Source of the DNA: Siphonodentalium dalli
Taxonomy: Eukaryota > Mollusca > Scaphopoda > Gadilida > Siphonodentaliidae
NCBI GenBank assembly: GCA_032622095.1
Contig: CP136061.1
Span: forward strand, 34,663,797-34,727,796
Direction of reading: 5' to 3'
DNA: 64,000 bases
Positions 1 through 10,947 of the stretch are shown here, piece after piece (the stretch's first letter is position 1; every line of letters starts with the position of its first letter). The notes under the pieces are model-generated. The model was not told where the DNA came from. It did not search any database and saw only the letters and a list, made by a program, of their open reading frames with translations. Position numbers and translations under genes: made by a program.

Positions 1-768
1 ACTGCGCACCGCGTTACCTATTAGACAAGCTCGACCGCCTCCATGTAGATGCTGGTCGTATAGTTTCTGGACTGACACGCTCGGTTTCTAATTTTGTTGT
101 CCTGCAGGAGTTAGGTTGGCTTTCTTTGGAAACGCGGCGCCAATACCACAAGCTTGAAGTGATTTACAAAATAGTAAAAAATGAATCGCCAAATTACTTA
201 TCTACCATCCTCCCACCAGAGCTATAGCCAGGTCTCAAGTTATAATTTCAGACGCCCGGGAAAATTCTATTCTTACCGATGCCACACTGAGCACTACAAA
301 AAATCCTTTCTGCCCTCGGCGATAGCTGATTGGAACAAAATCCCAACTGAAATGACCGACGTTGTCCCTTTCTCTGACTTCAAATTCAATTTACGACTCA
401 TATACCAACCCCCAAACCCCGTGAGCCCTCACTTTTATTCAGGTCTCAGACGATATAATATGATACATTCCCGAATTAGAAACGGATGCAGTGATCTTCG
501 TGCTGATATGTATCAAAACTACAATGCCGAAAGTCCTGCTTGCAGTTGTGGGAACCCTTTGGAAGATGCATACCATTTCTTTTTTATGTGCCCTTTATAT
601 CAAAATGAACGGTTGGAACTTGACGATAAGTTAAACCGCGAACTCTTCATTATAACCGACATCGATCAGGTTTTTTTCGGGATATGGTACATCTCAATTC
701 CTGAGAATTTCAGGCTTTTCCAAATAGCGCAACGATATATTGCTGCGACTAAACGATTTGATTCATGA
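1..768 (+). pseudogene. LINE reverse transcriptase C-terminal fragment, copy 1
   Basis: This is the C-terminal end of a non-LTR retrotransposon reverse transcriptase, cut by the window edge. Frame 3-227 carries the thumb/connection signature (LGWLSLETRRQYHKLEV, then SPNYLSTILPPE). The frame then shifts by one base near 222 and continues in the frame 181-768. That second part ends with a zinc-knuckle-like motif C-x-C-x8-H-x4-C (Cys121, Cys123, His132, Cys137 of that frame), usual at the end of LINE ORF2 proteins, followed by TGA. The catalytic palm is missing here. Copy 2 has the same frame break, so the break predates the duplication. The LINE fragment call is firm; the clade is not resolved. 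Confidence 0.85.
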
Positions 769-1310
769 CTGTCTGGCTGCGCTGACATATAGCCACAATC
801 CAATGTCAACAACAAATCGCTCAACATACACCAAACACAAACATTGCTGGACCCCCCCCCCCTCATTCGGATCGCCACATCCACCATTTGTATACACATC
901 GATAATTTCTTACAGTGTAACTGTCAAGGGCGTCATCGGGCGAATCGCCAAATTCACTACTATACCAATTCAGCTTAACCTTACAGTCAAATGTTTGATA
1001 CATACATAGCCTTGAAACCTATATTTCACATCTTCCTTAAATATCACAATATATAGATATAGATATGCATAGATTTATGCTCGTCCTAATAGTAATCCAT
1101 AAACACATACGCTGAAAGATGTTATTCGACATAATGCAAACTCAAATTGTTTTCTCACCATGTACAAACGTATCTGTTATCGCCTTTTTGTCATTTTATA
1201 ACAATGTATTGTCAACTTTGTACGGTAGAGGGGCTACCTAAGTTGAAATAACTTGTGCCCCGATCCCTTTTGTATATTTATATATGAATAAAATATGTTT
1301 AAAGTAAAGT
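769..1310 (+). other. LINE 3' untranslated region and tail, copy 1
   Basis: Non-coding sequence follows the LINE stop codon. It holds a run of ten C near 847-856, an AT-rich stretch around 1050, and ends in an AT-rich tail with an AATAAA signal (tgaataaaatatgttt near 1285-1302). I read this as the 3' UTR of the LINE. The exact 3' end is uncertain because no target-site duplication is visible. Confidence 0.5.
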
Positions 1311-1453
1311 TGAATGTCGAACGTCGAACGCCTAACTAACTTCACGCGAATGTCAAACGAATGTCGAACGCCGAACGCCTAACAAACTTCACACACCTCT
1401 TTCTTGGTGGGGTGGTATAACTTCACACACCTCTTTCTTGGTGGGGTGGTGTA
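1311..1453. repeat. Short tandem repeats, copy 1
   Basis: Two small repeat types lie here. One is a GAATGTCGAACG/CGAACGCCTAAC motif repeated several times (1310-1384). The other is a 32 bp unit (cttcacacacctctttcttg plus ggtggggtggt) present twice in direct succession (about 1388-1453). The same block recurs at about 4283-4425 in copy 2. Confidence 0.75.
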
Positions 1454-2340
1454 AAATGTCACTGAGCCGTTTATGAAACGGTCCCTGATTGTTTTCAGCC
1501 CGTTACTGAAATTTGTAATAACCATGTCGTAATGATATTCGTGAATAATTCCGTTGGTTCCCAGGTGTACGACAACCGTGTGTATGGCACTCTTCGGCAC
1601 TTTTGCTTTCTCGACCTGTTTTATCTTTTATCAGGTGTGCTGTTCCATGTTTATGTCGGCTCCTGAGAAATTGAACACCTTCAGACGGGTGTCGTTGATC
1701 GGTAGACTGTGACTGTTGCTCGCTCCCAGTACAGTCAGTACAGCAAGGTCGGGTCCACCGGTGTTTCTGCAGTCGGTTTAGGTGTATGTATTAGTGTCTT
1801 GTGATGGTGTCGTTCTCCGTTATAACCACAAAGTCATCACCGTTATAATCATAGTTTTTATTCTGACCACCTTTGGATTTGGTTCCAGGTTTCTCGTGTG
1901 GGGTTTTTAGCTATTCTCGTCGATTTTGGGCATTCTAACATATATTGTTTATTATGTCCGGTGAGTCCACATTTTAGGCAAACAGTGTCATTGACACATT
2001 CGTCATTCGTATACTATGAGTAGTGGTCTTCATTTAGTCAGTTTCTACATTTGGCCCTTTTTTATTCAGTTTCTGGTTACATGTCACCCACCTGTAATGC
2101 ATGGTACCACATTCCGCACACATCTGTTTTGTCTTATCCGATATAAGTTTCAATTTGAATTTCCCTACATCAATTCTGGGTGGGATATCATCACATCACA
2201 TAGGTACCTGTTGCCGTTTTCAATAATGGACTGCGATTTGAATATCGTATTGACCAATTGTGTGTTGCTGGTCATTTGTCCGCTGAAAATAGGCATTTTT
2301 TCGACAGGGTAACTTCTTAAATCGTCTTACCATACATAGC
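1379..2340 (-). pseudogene. Decayed zinc-knuckle / SGNH-hydrolase-like frame, copy 1
   Basis: Read on the minus strand, this stretch gives protein-like pieces in different frames. Near 2120-2070 there is a Cys-rich piece (CAECGTMHYRWVTC). Near 1980-1930 there is a second knuckle-like piece (CLKCGLTGH, Cys, Pro). At 1600-1379 a 73-residue frame contains VVVHLGTNG, which resembles the GTND block of SGNH/GDSL hydrolases. In-frame stops and shifts separate the pieces. Zinc knuckle followed by an SGNH esterase fits first ORFs or accessory ORFs of some retroelements. I infer an inactive remnant, on the strand opposite to the LINE fragment. The hydrolase reading rests on one block and is tentative. 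Confidence 0.45.
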
Positions 2341-2356
2341 TGCCACCAATTCCGAC

Positions 2357-2911
2357 ACCGGGGGTGATGGGTGGGGGGGGGGGGGGGTCGGGGTGTTTCT
2401 AGGTGGTATTTGGGGCGGGCCACCCACCCATGCCGTCAAATCGGTCGAAATCCTTACCGTTCTCGAAAATGGTCCACACCCCATTTTCACCCCCTCGGGG
2501 TGGCACCCCTCGGGGTGATGGGTGGGGGGTCGGGGTGTTTCTAGGTGGTATTTGGGGCGGGCCACCCACCCATGCCGTCAAATCGGTCGAAATCCTTACC
2601 GTTCTCGAAAATGGTCCACACCCCATTTTCACCCCTCGGGGTGGCACCCCCCGGGGGTGATGGGTGGGGGTCGGGGTGTTTCTAGGTGGTATTTGGGGCG
2701 GGCCACCCACCCATGCCGTCAAATCGGTCGAAATCCTTACCGTTCTCGAAAATGGTCCACACCCCATTTTCACCCCTCGGGGTGGCACCCCCCCGGGGGT
2801 GATGGGTGGGGGTCGGGGTGTTTCTAGGTGGTATTTGGGGCGGGCCACCCACCCATGCCGTCAAATCGGTCGAAAGCGACATTTTTGAAAATAAGGAATA
2901 AGGAATAGGGA
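2357..2911. repeat. Satellite A block 1 (141-142 bp unit, about 4 copies)
   Basis: A GC-rich tandem repeat whose marker word TGCCGTCAAATCGGTCGAAA starts at 2431, 2573, 2714 and 2856, giving periods of 142, 141 and 142 bp. A G-run (about 2372-2388) opens the block. The right end leaves the satellite as GGTCGAAAGCGACATTTTTG and enters a GGAATA/AAGGAAT tract (2889-2911). Open frames cross it on both strands because stop codons are rare in the unit; they are not genes. The same family occurs at 17.3, 19.3 and 42.2-45.5 kb. Confidence 0.95.
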
Positions 2912-2927
2912 ATAAGTTCCAATTGTC

Positions 2928-3741
2928 ATGTCTGTTATATTACCACTATTCGATTATTCTGATGTTGTATGGGACTGCGCACCGCGTTACCTATTAGACA
3001 AGCTCGACCGCCTCCATGTAGATGCTGGTCGTATAGTTTCTGGACTGACACGCTCGGTTTCTAATTTTGTTGTCCTGCAGGAGTTAGGTTGGCTTTCCTT
3101 GGAAACGCGGCGCCAATACCACAAGCTTGAAGTGATTTACAAAATAGTAAAAAATGAATCGCCAAATTACTTATCTACCATCCTCCCACCAGAGCTATAG
3201 CCAGGTCTCAAGTTATAATTTCAGACGCCCGGGAAAATTCTATTCTTACCGATGCCACACTGAGCACTACAAAAAATCCTTTCTGCCCTCGGCGATAGCT
3301 GATTGGAACAAAATCCCAACTGAAATGACCGACGTTGTCCCTTTCTCTGACTTCAAATTCAATTTACGACTCATATACCAACCCCCAAACCCCGTGAGCC
3401 CTCACTTTTATTCAGGTCTCAGACGATATAATATGATACATTCCCGAATTAGAAACGGATGCAGTGATCTTCGTGCTGATATGTATCAAAACTACAATGC
3501 CGAAAGTCCTGCTTGCAGTTGTGGGAACCCTTTGGAAGATGCATACCATTTCTTTTTTATGTGCCCTTTATATCAAAATGAACGGTTGGAACTTGACGAT
3601 AAGTTAAACCGCGAACTCTTCATTATAACCGACATCGATCAGGTTTTTTTCGGGATATGGTACATCTCAATTCCTGAGAATTTCAGGCTTTTCCAAATAG
3701 CGCAACGATATATTGCTGCGACTAAACGATTTGATTCATGA
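2928..3741 (+). pseudogene. LINE reverse transcriptase C-terminal fragment, copy 2
   Basis: Second copy of the LINE fragment at 1-768. It starts slightly further upstream and shows ILPLFDYSDVVWD, the classic beginning of the RT thumb region, in frame 2928-3200. A one-base shift near 3195 moves the frame to 3154-3741, which ends with the C-x-C-x8-H-x4-C knuckle. The upstream side abuts the GGAATAAG tract of satellite A, so the rest of the RT was removed or never inserted. Non-functional. Confidence 0.85.
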
Positions 3742-4425
3742 CTGTCTGGCTGCGCTGACATATAGCCACAATCCAATGTCAACAACAAATCGCTCAACAT
3801 ACACCAAACACAAACATTGCTGGACCCCCCCCCCTCATTCGGATCGCCACATCCACCATTTGTATACACATCGATAATTTCTTACAGTGTAACTGTCAAG
3901 GGCGTCATCGGGCGAATCGCCAAATTCACTACTATACCAATTCAGCTTAACCTTACAGTCAAATGTTTGATACATACATAGCCTTGAAACCTATATTTCA
4001 CATCTTCCTTAAATATCACAATATATAGATATAGATATGCATAGATTTATGCTCGTCCTAATAGTAATCCATAAACACATACGCTGAAAGATGTTATCCG
4101 ACATAATGCAAACTCAAATTGTTTTCTCACCATGTACAAACGTATCTGTTATCGCCTTTTTGTCATTTTATAACAATGTATTGTCAACTTTGTACGGTAG
4201 AGGGGCTACCTAAGTTGAAATAACTTGTGCCCCGATCCCTTTTGTATATTTATATATGAATAAAATATGTTTAAAGTAAAGTTGAATGTCGAACGTCGAA
4301 CGCCTAACTAACTTCACGCGAATGTCAAACGAATGTCGAACGCCGAACGCCTAACAAACTTCACACACCTCTTTCTTGGTGGGGTGGTGTAACTTCACAC
4401 ACCTCTTTCTTGGTGGGGTGGTGTA
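3742..4425 (+). other. LINE 3' UTR and short tandem repeats, copy 2
   Basis: Duplicate of 769-1453: non-coding tail with a C-run of nine, an AATAAA-bearing AT-rich 3' end near 4258-4275, then the GAACG-type and cttcacacacctc-type short repeats. No separate gene is seen. Confidence 0.5.
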
Positions 4426-5312
4426 AAATGTCACTGAGCCGTTTATGAAACGGTCCCTGATTGTTTTCAGCCCGTTACTGAAATTTGTAATAACCATGTC
4501 GTAATGATATTCGTGAATAATTCCGTTGGTTCCCAGGTGTACGACAACCGTGTGTATGGCACTCTTCGGCACTTTTGCTTTCTCGACCTGTTTTATCTTT
4601 TATCAGGTGTGCTGTTCCATGTTTATGTCGGCTCCTGAGAAATTGAACACCTTCAGACGGGTGTCGTTGATCGGTAGACTGTGACTGTTGCTCGCTCCCA
4701 GTACAGTCAGTACAGCAAGGTCGGGTCCACCGGTGTTTCTGCAGTCGGTTTAGGTGTATGTATTAGTGTCTTGTGATGGTGTCGTTCTCCGTTATAACCA
4801 CAAAGTCATCACCGTTATAATCATAGTTTTTATTCTGACCACCTTTGGATTTGGTTCCAGGTTTCTCGTGTGGGGTTTTTAGCTATTCTCGTCGATTTTG
4901 GGCATTCTAACATATATTGTTTATTATGTCCGGTGAGTCCACATTTTAGGCAAACAGTGTCATTGACACATTCGTCATTCGTATACTATGAGTAGTGGTC
5001 TTCATTTAGTCAGTTTCTACATTTGGCCCTTTTTTATTCAGTTTCTGGTTACATGTCACCCACCTGTAATGCATGGTACCACATTCCGCACACATCTGTT
5101 TTGTCTTATCCGATATAAGTTTCAATTTGAATTTCCCTACATCAATTCTGGGTGGGATATCATCACATCACATAGGTACCTGTTGCCGTTTTCAATAATG
5201 GACTGCGATTTGAATATCGTATTGACCAATTGTGTGTTGCTGGTCATTTGTCCGCTGAAAATAGGCATTTTTTCGACAGGGTAACTTCTTAAATCGTCTT
5301 ACCATACATAGC
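4351..5312 (-). pseudogene. Decayed zinc-knuckle / SGNH-hydrolase-like frame, copy 2
   Basis: Duplicate of 1379-2340 on the minus strand with the same broken frames, including the 73-residue piece at 4572-4351 with VVVHLGTNG. It differs from copy 1 by one residue (His for Tyr near its C-terminus). Identical lesions show that both copies descend from one already broken ancestor. Confidence 0.45.
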
Positions 5313-5432
5313 TGCCACCAATTCCGACAAGGTTATATTAAGAAATAATTTTCGTAAATGGTATAGATTTACCGGCCATCTTTTGGCATTTTGGCCGCTC
5401 CAATATTTGTAAATGAATTGACGGCGATAGCC

Positions 5433-5592
5433 CATACACGAACTGATACAATTATAAATACATACACGAGCCTATACAATTATAAATATATACACGAGCT
5501 GATAAAATTATAAATACATACAGGTATTATTACTCGGCCTGATAAAATTATACAGACATACACGAGGTGATAAAATTATAAATACATACGTG
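5433..5592. repeat. AT-rich minisatellite, 28-30 bp unit
   Basis: Five to six imperfect repeats of a unit like catacacgagctgataaaa followed by ttataaata. They start close to the right edge of the tandem duplication. The stretch 5329-5432 before it shows nothing recognisable. Confidence 0.8.
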
Positions 5593-5901
5593 GAGATTGT
5601 AAAATCATATATAATTCCAAATCCGCCTTGCTTGTTATTGTAACGATTTTGAGTGATTCGTGTATTTCTTCTACACAAACTTCTTCACACCACATGACAC
5701 GAACGTTAGGACAGAGATTTATTAGCAACCCAGTCAAACTTAGTATTAAGGTGGCGCGAAGGTGCATATTATTTCAACATTGCTTTTCATGGCAAATAAT
5801 TCAGACGCTTATTCTTCCATTATTATTCATAAAAAAGCTATGACCCACGTCGGGAATTTTATGAGGGCTTGTAATTGTTAGACATTAACCCTTTACACAA
5901 C
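5593..5901. other. No gene seen
   Basis: AT-rich, non-coding. It contains a short AAGGTGGCGCGAAGGTG word near 5747 that resembles the start of the dispersed repeats at 9.45 and 26.36 kb, too short to call a copy. Confidence 0.4.
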
Positions 5902-6124
5902 GGCCCTGTGCCAATGCATTCCCTTATATATGCGAGTCTACCCTAGGTCGCCTCGCATATATAAGAGAATGCATTGGCTTAACACATTAAAAATTATAAA
6001 ATTGTTAAAGAATGTAAGAAAAAATGGTAAAAAAAGATTTTTTTTAGGCCAATGCATTCTCTTATATATGCGAGGCGACCTGTGGTCGACTCGCATATAT
6101 AAGAGAATGCATTGGCACAGGGCA
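5902..6124. mobile_element. Double-hairpin foldback MITE
   Basis: Two hairpins sit about 70 bp apart, each with 27 bp arms (GCCAATGCATTC.CTTATATA on one side, its complement on the other). Hairpin 1 spans about 5911-5978 and hairpin 2 about 6050-6115. The two hairpins are also inverted relative to each other, so the whole element has outer inverted repeats that begin GCCCTGTGCCAATGC and end with the complement. An AT-rich spacer with a T-run separates them. No coding capacity and no clear target-site duplication. The arms are almost perfect. Confidence 0.8.
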
Positions 6125-6755
6125 TAACTGTAACCATCACAATGTGGTCAATGAGCCGGTTCCAATGATATCCATATTTGTATGGTTTTATTGAGACAGA
6201 CCCAAGATAATTTAGGCTGTTCCAGCTTTATTTGGCCGTTTTTGGCCGGTTTGTTGGGTAAAGGGTTAAACGATCTCTACTGTGTCTTATCAGAGGTAGG
6301 CCAGCTTTATCGACTACTGTCTCAGCGGTTACAAGAAAAGTATAGTCAGAAATGGTAACGCGCTCAAGATCATATATTATATAACCATTCTTGTATTTAT
6401 AGAATTTAAAATGTATTGGTTTCGCGAATGACCAACCCGGAATTCCGTTAAAATAACAATAACATCCAGCACCTAATTAACGAACCGGCGGCCGACTCGG
6501 CCGTCTCCGACCACAACCATTAGTGGGCTGCAGAACGAAACATATCTATAAAAGTTGAAATATAAGACTTACAAATTATCTTTTAAATTTCTTTTATTGG
6601 TAATTGACCTAGCTTGTCACAAACAAAAAAAATCAACATTATTGACTTAATAATGTAAAGGACAATAAACGAAATTGAAATTCCCAACTACACCTTATAC
6701 CGGACTCGGCCTCTTGGTCGCGCAGTTCGACTTTTGAACCGGAAAAACCAATTAT

Positions 6756-6965
6756 CTATAAATAAAATGCCCATCGGCCCACGCTATCAAGAATTTGTAG
6801 AACAGTATAAACGCGGCGCGCGCTAATAAATTGTGTGACCGCTTGCGAATGACCGGTGCGTATATGATCAGTTTTACATTCTTCATACGGTATATAATCT
6901 AACTCAACTGCAGTACGTGCATTGAAATCACCGGTCACAAGTATAGTGTGCGATAAGTTGGTCAA
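6756..6965 (-). pseudogene. LINE endonuclease fragment
   Basis: The 69-residue minus-strand frame contains ILVTGDFNART, the GDFN block of apurinic-like (EEP) endonucleases, where Asp and Asn help bind metal and substrate. The rest of the domain is absent, so this is a short, inactive LINE remnant. It lies in the opposite orientation to the LINE 3' end just downstream and probably comes from a different insertion. Confidence 0.65.
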
Positions 6966-7072
6966 ACGCTCTTCAGAGCTTGTGTTTGTAATATGTTGAA
7001 ATACCTCCGACTTTTAAATAAAATTTATCTGATCTTATCTTAAGCATAACACTCAACACCGGGGATATCACC

Positions 7073-7680
7073 ATGATCACACTGGGTGAACTTTGGTTAA
7101 AACTATACCATGTCAAACATTACATATATCGAACTAAATTCAACCCAGACATGCTATCCGTCAAATCTTTTATAAAAACCCTCAAATACAGGTATAGATG
7201 TGACAAATTCAATGCTCGTTGTAATATGAAAATTGCAGAATTTGAGAAAAACTGGTTTCAGATAGAAAGCGCTATAAATAAAAATGAAGCAAAGATTTCT
7301 TGATATATACTCATCAGACTCGCGGTTTTTCCTTCAAGAATTATGTTTCCGTTCTACCTCTTACTCTCTTCAATTATAATTATAGAAATTATAGTCACCC
7401 TTCAGTGAGTGTCGTGCTAAACCGAAACAAAAATGAAAATAACATGTTTTAACGTGAATTAAAACTCCAACTCATTGCCCGATCGCCTGTTTAGAGCCAC
7501 CGAATGCCCGTTGATGTAAGTAAGAGTGCAAGCGTGAGCGAGTGAATGAGTGTATGCCTGAATGTATGTATCAGATGAATATTATCTATCTATATTTTGT
7601 ATTTTGTACAACCATTCATTATGTATGTTAAATCATCTGAATGATTCAATAAATAATTTTAAAAAAAACAACAAAAAAAA
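7073..7680 (+). pseudogene. LINE 3' end: RT C-terminal tail, UTR and A-rich tail
   Basis: The 76-residue frame 7073-7303 (KLYHVKHYIYRTKF early, FEKNWFQIE near the end) looks like the basic C-terminal tail of a LINE ORF2 protein. A roughly 370 bp non-coding stretch follows, ending with AATAAATAAT and an A-rich tail at 7655-7680. This is what a 5'-truncated LINE copy looks like. No RT core is present. The assignment rests on pattern and layout, so moderate confidence. Confidence 0.5.
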
Positions 7681-8887
7681 ACTATACCATGTCGTTTACA
7701 ACATACCGTTATAGCGCTGGCTAATCATCACCACTAAATAGTTCGGTGTTGAATTATGGGTCACCGTGAATCAATCTCCCAAACACCAAAAAAAAGGAGA
7801 AAAAAATCACCACGGTGTTCATTGTTTTGCTTATCGCAAACTCTTTAAGTGCTGTATATAAACAAACGCTCGGGTCACACAAGTGTGTTTTGTGGATAAT
7901 ATCGTAATCAAATCATACTATAATATACAATTAGTATATTCTTGGGGACATTTTTATAATTTGGTAACTTTTATTTCTAAATTATAACCTACAATCAAGG
8001 CCACACATGCCTTCAAACAATCATGAATCAATCGCATTTGTCCATGTTTTTTTTAGCAGTCCTCTTTTTTCTTTCTTGATCGATGTTGTTGTTGTTTCTA
8101 TTTGGGTTATGGCCTCGAGGTGTTCTTTGTCTTTCACTTTCTTCTTTTGCTTCAGACATAAGTTGTTTTACTTCGGTCATACCCCGCTGTGCTGCATGCT
8201 CTTATCGGTTCATCTAACACGATGGAGCCTCTGCTGGTGTGGTGTTGATGTTGATGCCGGTTGAGATGGAGGACACCTGGTTATGGTGGTATTCCGGTGT
8301 CCTTGGTGGAAAGTTGTCCATCTCCACATCACAGCTGGCGGCCCTGCTGTCTCTCAATTACATTCTTATAGTATTTGATTGACTGATTCCCACCGAAGTC
8401 GCATGTGGAAGAGGGCTGGTACACGCCAGTCTTCGTAACCGAGTCGGAAGGGACAGCTGGTAGATATACAGCTGCATGCCTTCCTCTCTCTCCACTGGGC
8501 TCTTCGGGCTGCATCACTTCGTCTTCTAGAGGGGTCTTCTTCTTCATCGGCCCTGATTTATATAGAAAGTGTTTGGGGGGGGGGCTAACCCGGCATTCTC
8601 GGAAGGACCGAGTGGTTCTCCATCTAACCCCTCAGTTTATGGCCTAATTGGCCTTTATTTTAGAAGACAAGAAAACAAATGAGGAAAAAATATAAGCAAT
8701 TTGATAGAAGATGGGCCTCACCGCGCTTTTTCTTCTTGTTCACCGGATGAGCCTGTGTCCGAGGGAGGAGTGGTATTGGCTTTTTTTTCGCGCGCATCGC
8801 GTGTAAACTAATGTAGAGATTCTTGTTTCGCCTGGGCACATGGGGGTTTTATTTATAGAACTGGGAATTTTTGGGAGGATTAAAAGT
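7681..8887. other. Interior of the long-TIR element, no gene seen
   Basis: Open frames here (8007-8264, 8329-8547 minus, 8405-8647) show no recognisable domain and have low-complexity composition. A G-run lies near 8573-8583. I see no transposase motif. Confidence 0.4.
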
Positions 8888-9254
8888 CGAACAATAATGT
8901 TGATTTTTGGTTTGTGATAAGCTATGCCAATTACAAATAAATGAAATGAAAAAGATTATTTGTAAGTCTTATAATTTCAACTTTTATATACATTTTTCGT
9001 TCTGCAGCCTACTAATGGTTGTGGTCGGAGACGGCCGAGTCGGCCGCCGGTTCGTTAATTAGGTGCTGGTTATTATTGTTATTTTAACGGAAATTCCGAG
9101 TTGGTCATTCGCAAAACCAATATATTTATGCACTGAGAGTCCTTGCATTTAATTAATATATAAGAATAGAAGTGTGTGTTGTCATTTTGGATTAATATTC
9201 GTAGAAATAACAACTTTGAGCAAAATTATTCTCCATTTCTATTTGATCACACAA

Positions 9255-10427
9255 CCGGAGTGTTTCACATCACTTTAAATTCGTGAAAAATAACATCATA
9301 TACCCATGTTTAATTTTGTTGTATATTACTATTATATGATAACATTCCTTCAAGTTGAAACCGAATTCAGCGCGTTATATGTAAAATTATGCCCAGTATA
9401 CGGAAATTACTTACCCCGGCCTACAACACCAAAATGTACAATTTAGACATTTAGGTGGCGCGGAGATTGAAATTTTGTCCACTGTCACAAAATACCAGCT
9501 TTCAATTAGTAAGTCTTGACGCCACTGATTTGAATAATTATCTGGACCTCTTTTCTAATTATAGCCACTGTTGGATTTCAAAGGGAGTTAATTAATCCCT
9601 CACAACCAGATAAAGAGCTATAATTAGTGACATGTTTAAAAAAAAAAAAAAAAAAAAAAATTTAAATCAAACCGCAGTTGAATCGTTACGAAAATCACAC
9701 AAACAGAAAGCTAATAGTGTGATCTCACTGTTTTATTGTTTCCAATTGATTCACTTGGATAGAGAACAATGACAGTCTTTTGAAAAGTTTCGTTTTGAAT
9801 GAAGCTGGTGTCAAAATTCATTTAGACGATACAGACCCTAAGTTCTTTTGTGCTATATGTGGCTCTTAATAGCTAAGACACATAGGCTTGTGTTGACTTA
9901 CCAAGAAATCAACGAACCGACATTCGATCATTCAACAACAGACAATAGTTGCGTGAGTTGTGCAGACGCTCGAATTATTGTCCGTTAATTGCTTAATAAT
10001 ACAATCTAAGAGCGACTGACTTAACCACTGAGTGATATAAAATTGTTCCAATTGACATACTTCTGGGGAAATCGGGAGGGGGGGGGGGGGGTGTGGAAAA
10101 AATCTAAATAATTTGTGTAATGAAACTTGCGTACCAAACGGTTCAACAAGAATTTTCAATAAATGGAGATTAATCCGTTCTTACCATAATGTTCCTTTAA
10201 TAATACTTTGGACCACAAATCAGCTATGTATACATAGTAATATACAACAAAATTAAACATGGATATATTATGTTATTTTTCATGAATTTAAATTAAACTT
10301 TCTTTTAAAAAATTCGAAGAGCGTGAAAAGGTCACACTGGTAGTATTCTAAGGGTTGACACGATCATAATATACTATATGTACTAGCAGGGTTACTCGGC
10401 GTTGCCCAGGTTAAAGTGATGTGAAAC
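9255..10427. mobile_element. Possible TIR element with split inverted repeats
   Basis: The segment 9258-9335 (GTTTCACATCACTTTAAATTC, AAAAATAACAT, GTTTAATTTTGTTGTATA) reappears inverted at 10233-10300. Its outermost word GTTTCACATCACTTTAA reappears inverted at about 10411-10427. About 110 bp is inserted between these two parts of the right arm. The interior holds a dispersed repeat, a poly-A run and a G-run, but no coding sequence. Confidence 0.5.
9450..9640 (+). repeat. Dispersed repeat, uninterrupted copy (empty site)
   Basis: This stretch (TTAGGTGGCGCGGAGATTGA, then GACGCCACTGATTT, then CTAATTATAGCCAC) matches the parts 26360-26418 and 26757-26885. Here the two parts are joined directly, whereas at 26.4 kb about 330 bp lies between them. 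It therefore serves as an empty-site reference for the insertion there. A run of about 21 A follows at 9640-9660. Confidence 0.75.
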
Positions 10428-10947
10428 CATCTGCATTTTGTGGATATATGGTGGAATAGATGATACCCTTGTTCAAAGCGTTACACATATTCTCATTAAT
10501 TATATAACCAAATAGCATCACAAAACATGATTCTTACACATGGAATATAAGTAGTAGCTCACCTTGTCGGATCGGAGCGATTGTCATTTTGTTTGTCGCG
10601 ATTAATCCGTCCCACCAATAAAGAACTACTTACTTATTTACAACTGCGTATACTTCAGACGTTATAACATGAACATCATGTATACAACCAATCTAGTGTG
10701 TTTGACTAAGATTTTGAGGACACCTGGTTATCATATCTCCATGAAGATATAGATGTTTTAAAGAAATGTCCATGTGCTCATCTGTTCATTGTGCTATATT
10801 CTGGCTAATTATTATCAGTTTAAAAAAAATGTTGCCATGCAACTATATCAGCTACATGTGCCCGACACAGAGCGAGATTTTGAGTTGTTTATGTTAGGCG
10901 ATGAGTCTGTTCTAAAACATGAAAGATATCATCTGTATATTGGGGAG

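Larger units (their letters stand above)
1..5328. repeat. Tandem segmental duplication of a 2.36 kb block
   Basis: Positions 1-2356 are repeated at 2974-5328. The offset is 2,973 bp, changing to 2,972 bp after a C-run that has ten C in copy 1 and nine in copy 2. By eye I see only four differences: one near 147, the C-run, one near 1125 and one near 1412. The copies diverge abruptly after the shared word CCAATTCCGACA (copy 1 runs into satellite A, copy 2 into unrelated AT-rich DNA). Copy 2 also reaches further left (2925-2973) than the window lets copy 1 show. The near-identity means a very recent duplication, or an assembly duplication. Confidence 0.95.
6413..9126. mobile_element. Element with about 235 bp terminal inverted repeats
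   Basis: The left arm 6413-6645 matches the reverse complement of 8888-9126 along its length, with scattered mismatches. Shared words include ATTGGTTT.GCGAATGACCAA, the GC-rich block CGGCGGCCGACTCGGCCG, and the inner word AACATTATTG. Long TIRs of this kind mark non-autonomous DNA transposons. The 2.2 kb interior has no transposase that I can recognise but includes two unrelated LINE fragments, so it may be a composite. I could not identify a target-site duplication. Confidence 0.75.

Noticed and set aside
10380-10420. TTACTCGGCGTTGCCCAGG word as a conserved retroelement tail
   Set aside because: It resembles a motif I associate with some LINE or Helitron ends, but the match is short and nothing around it supports an element.
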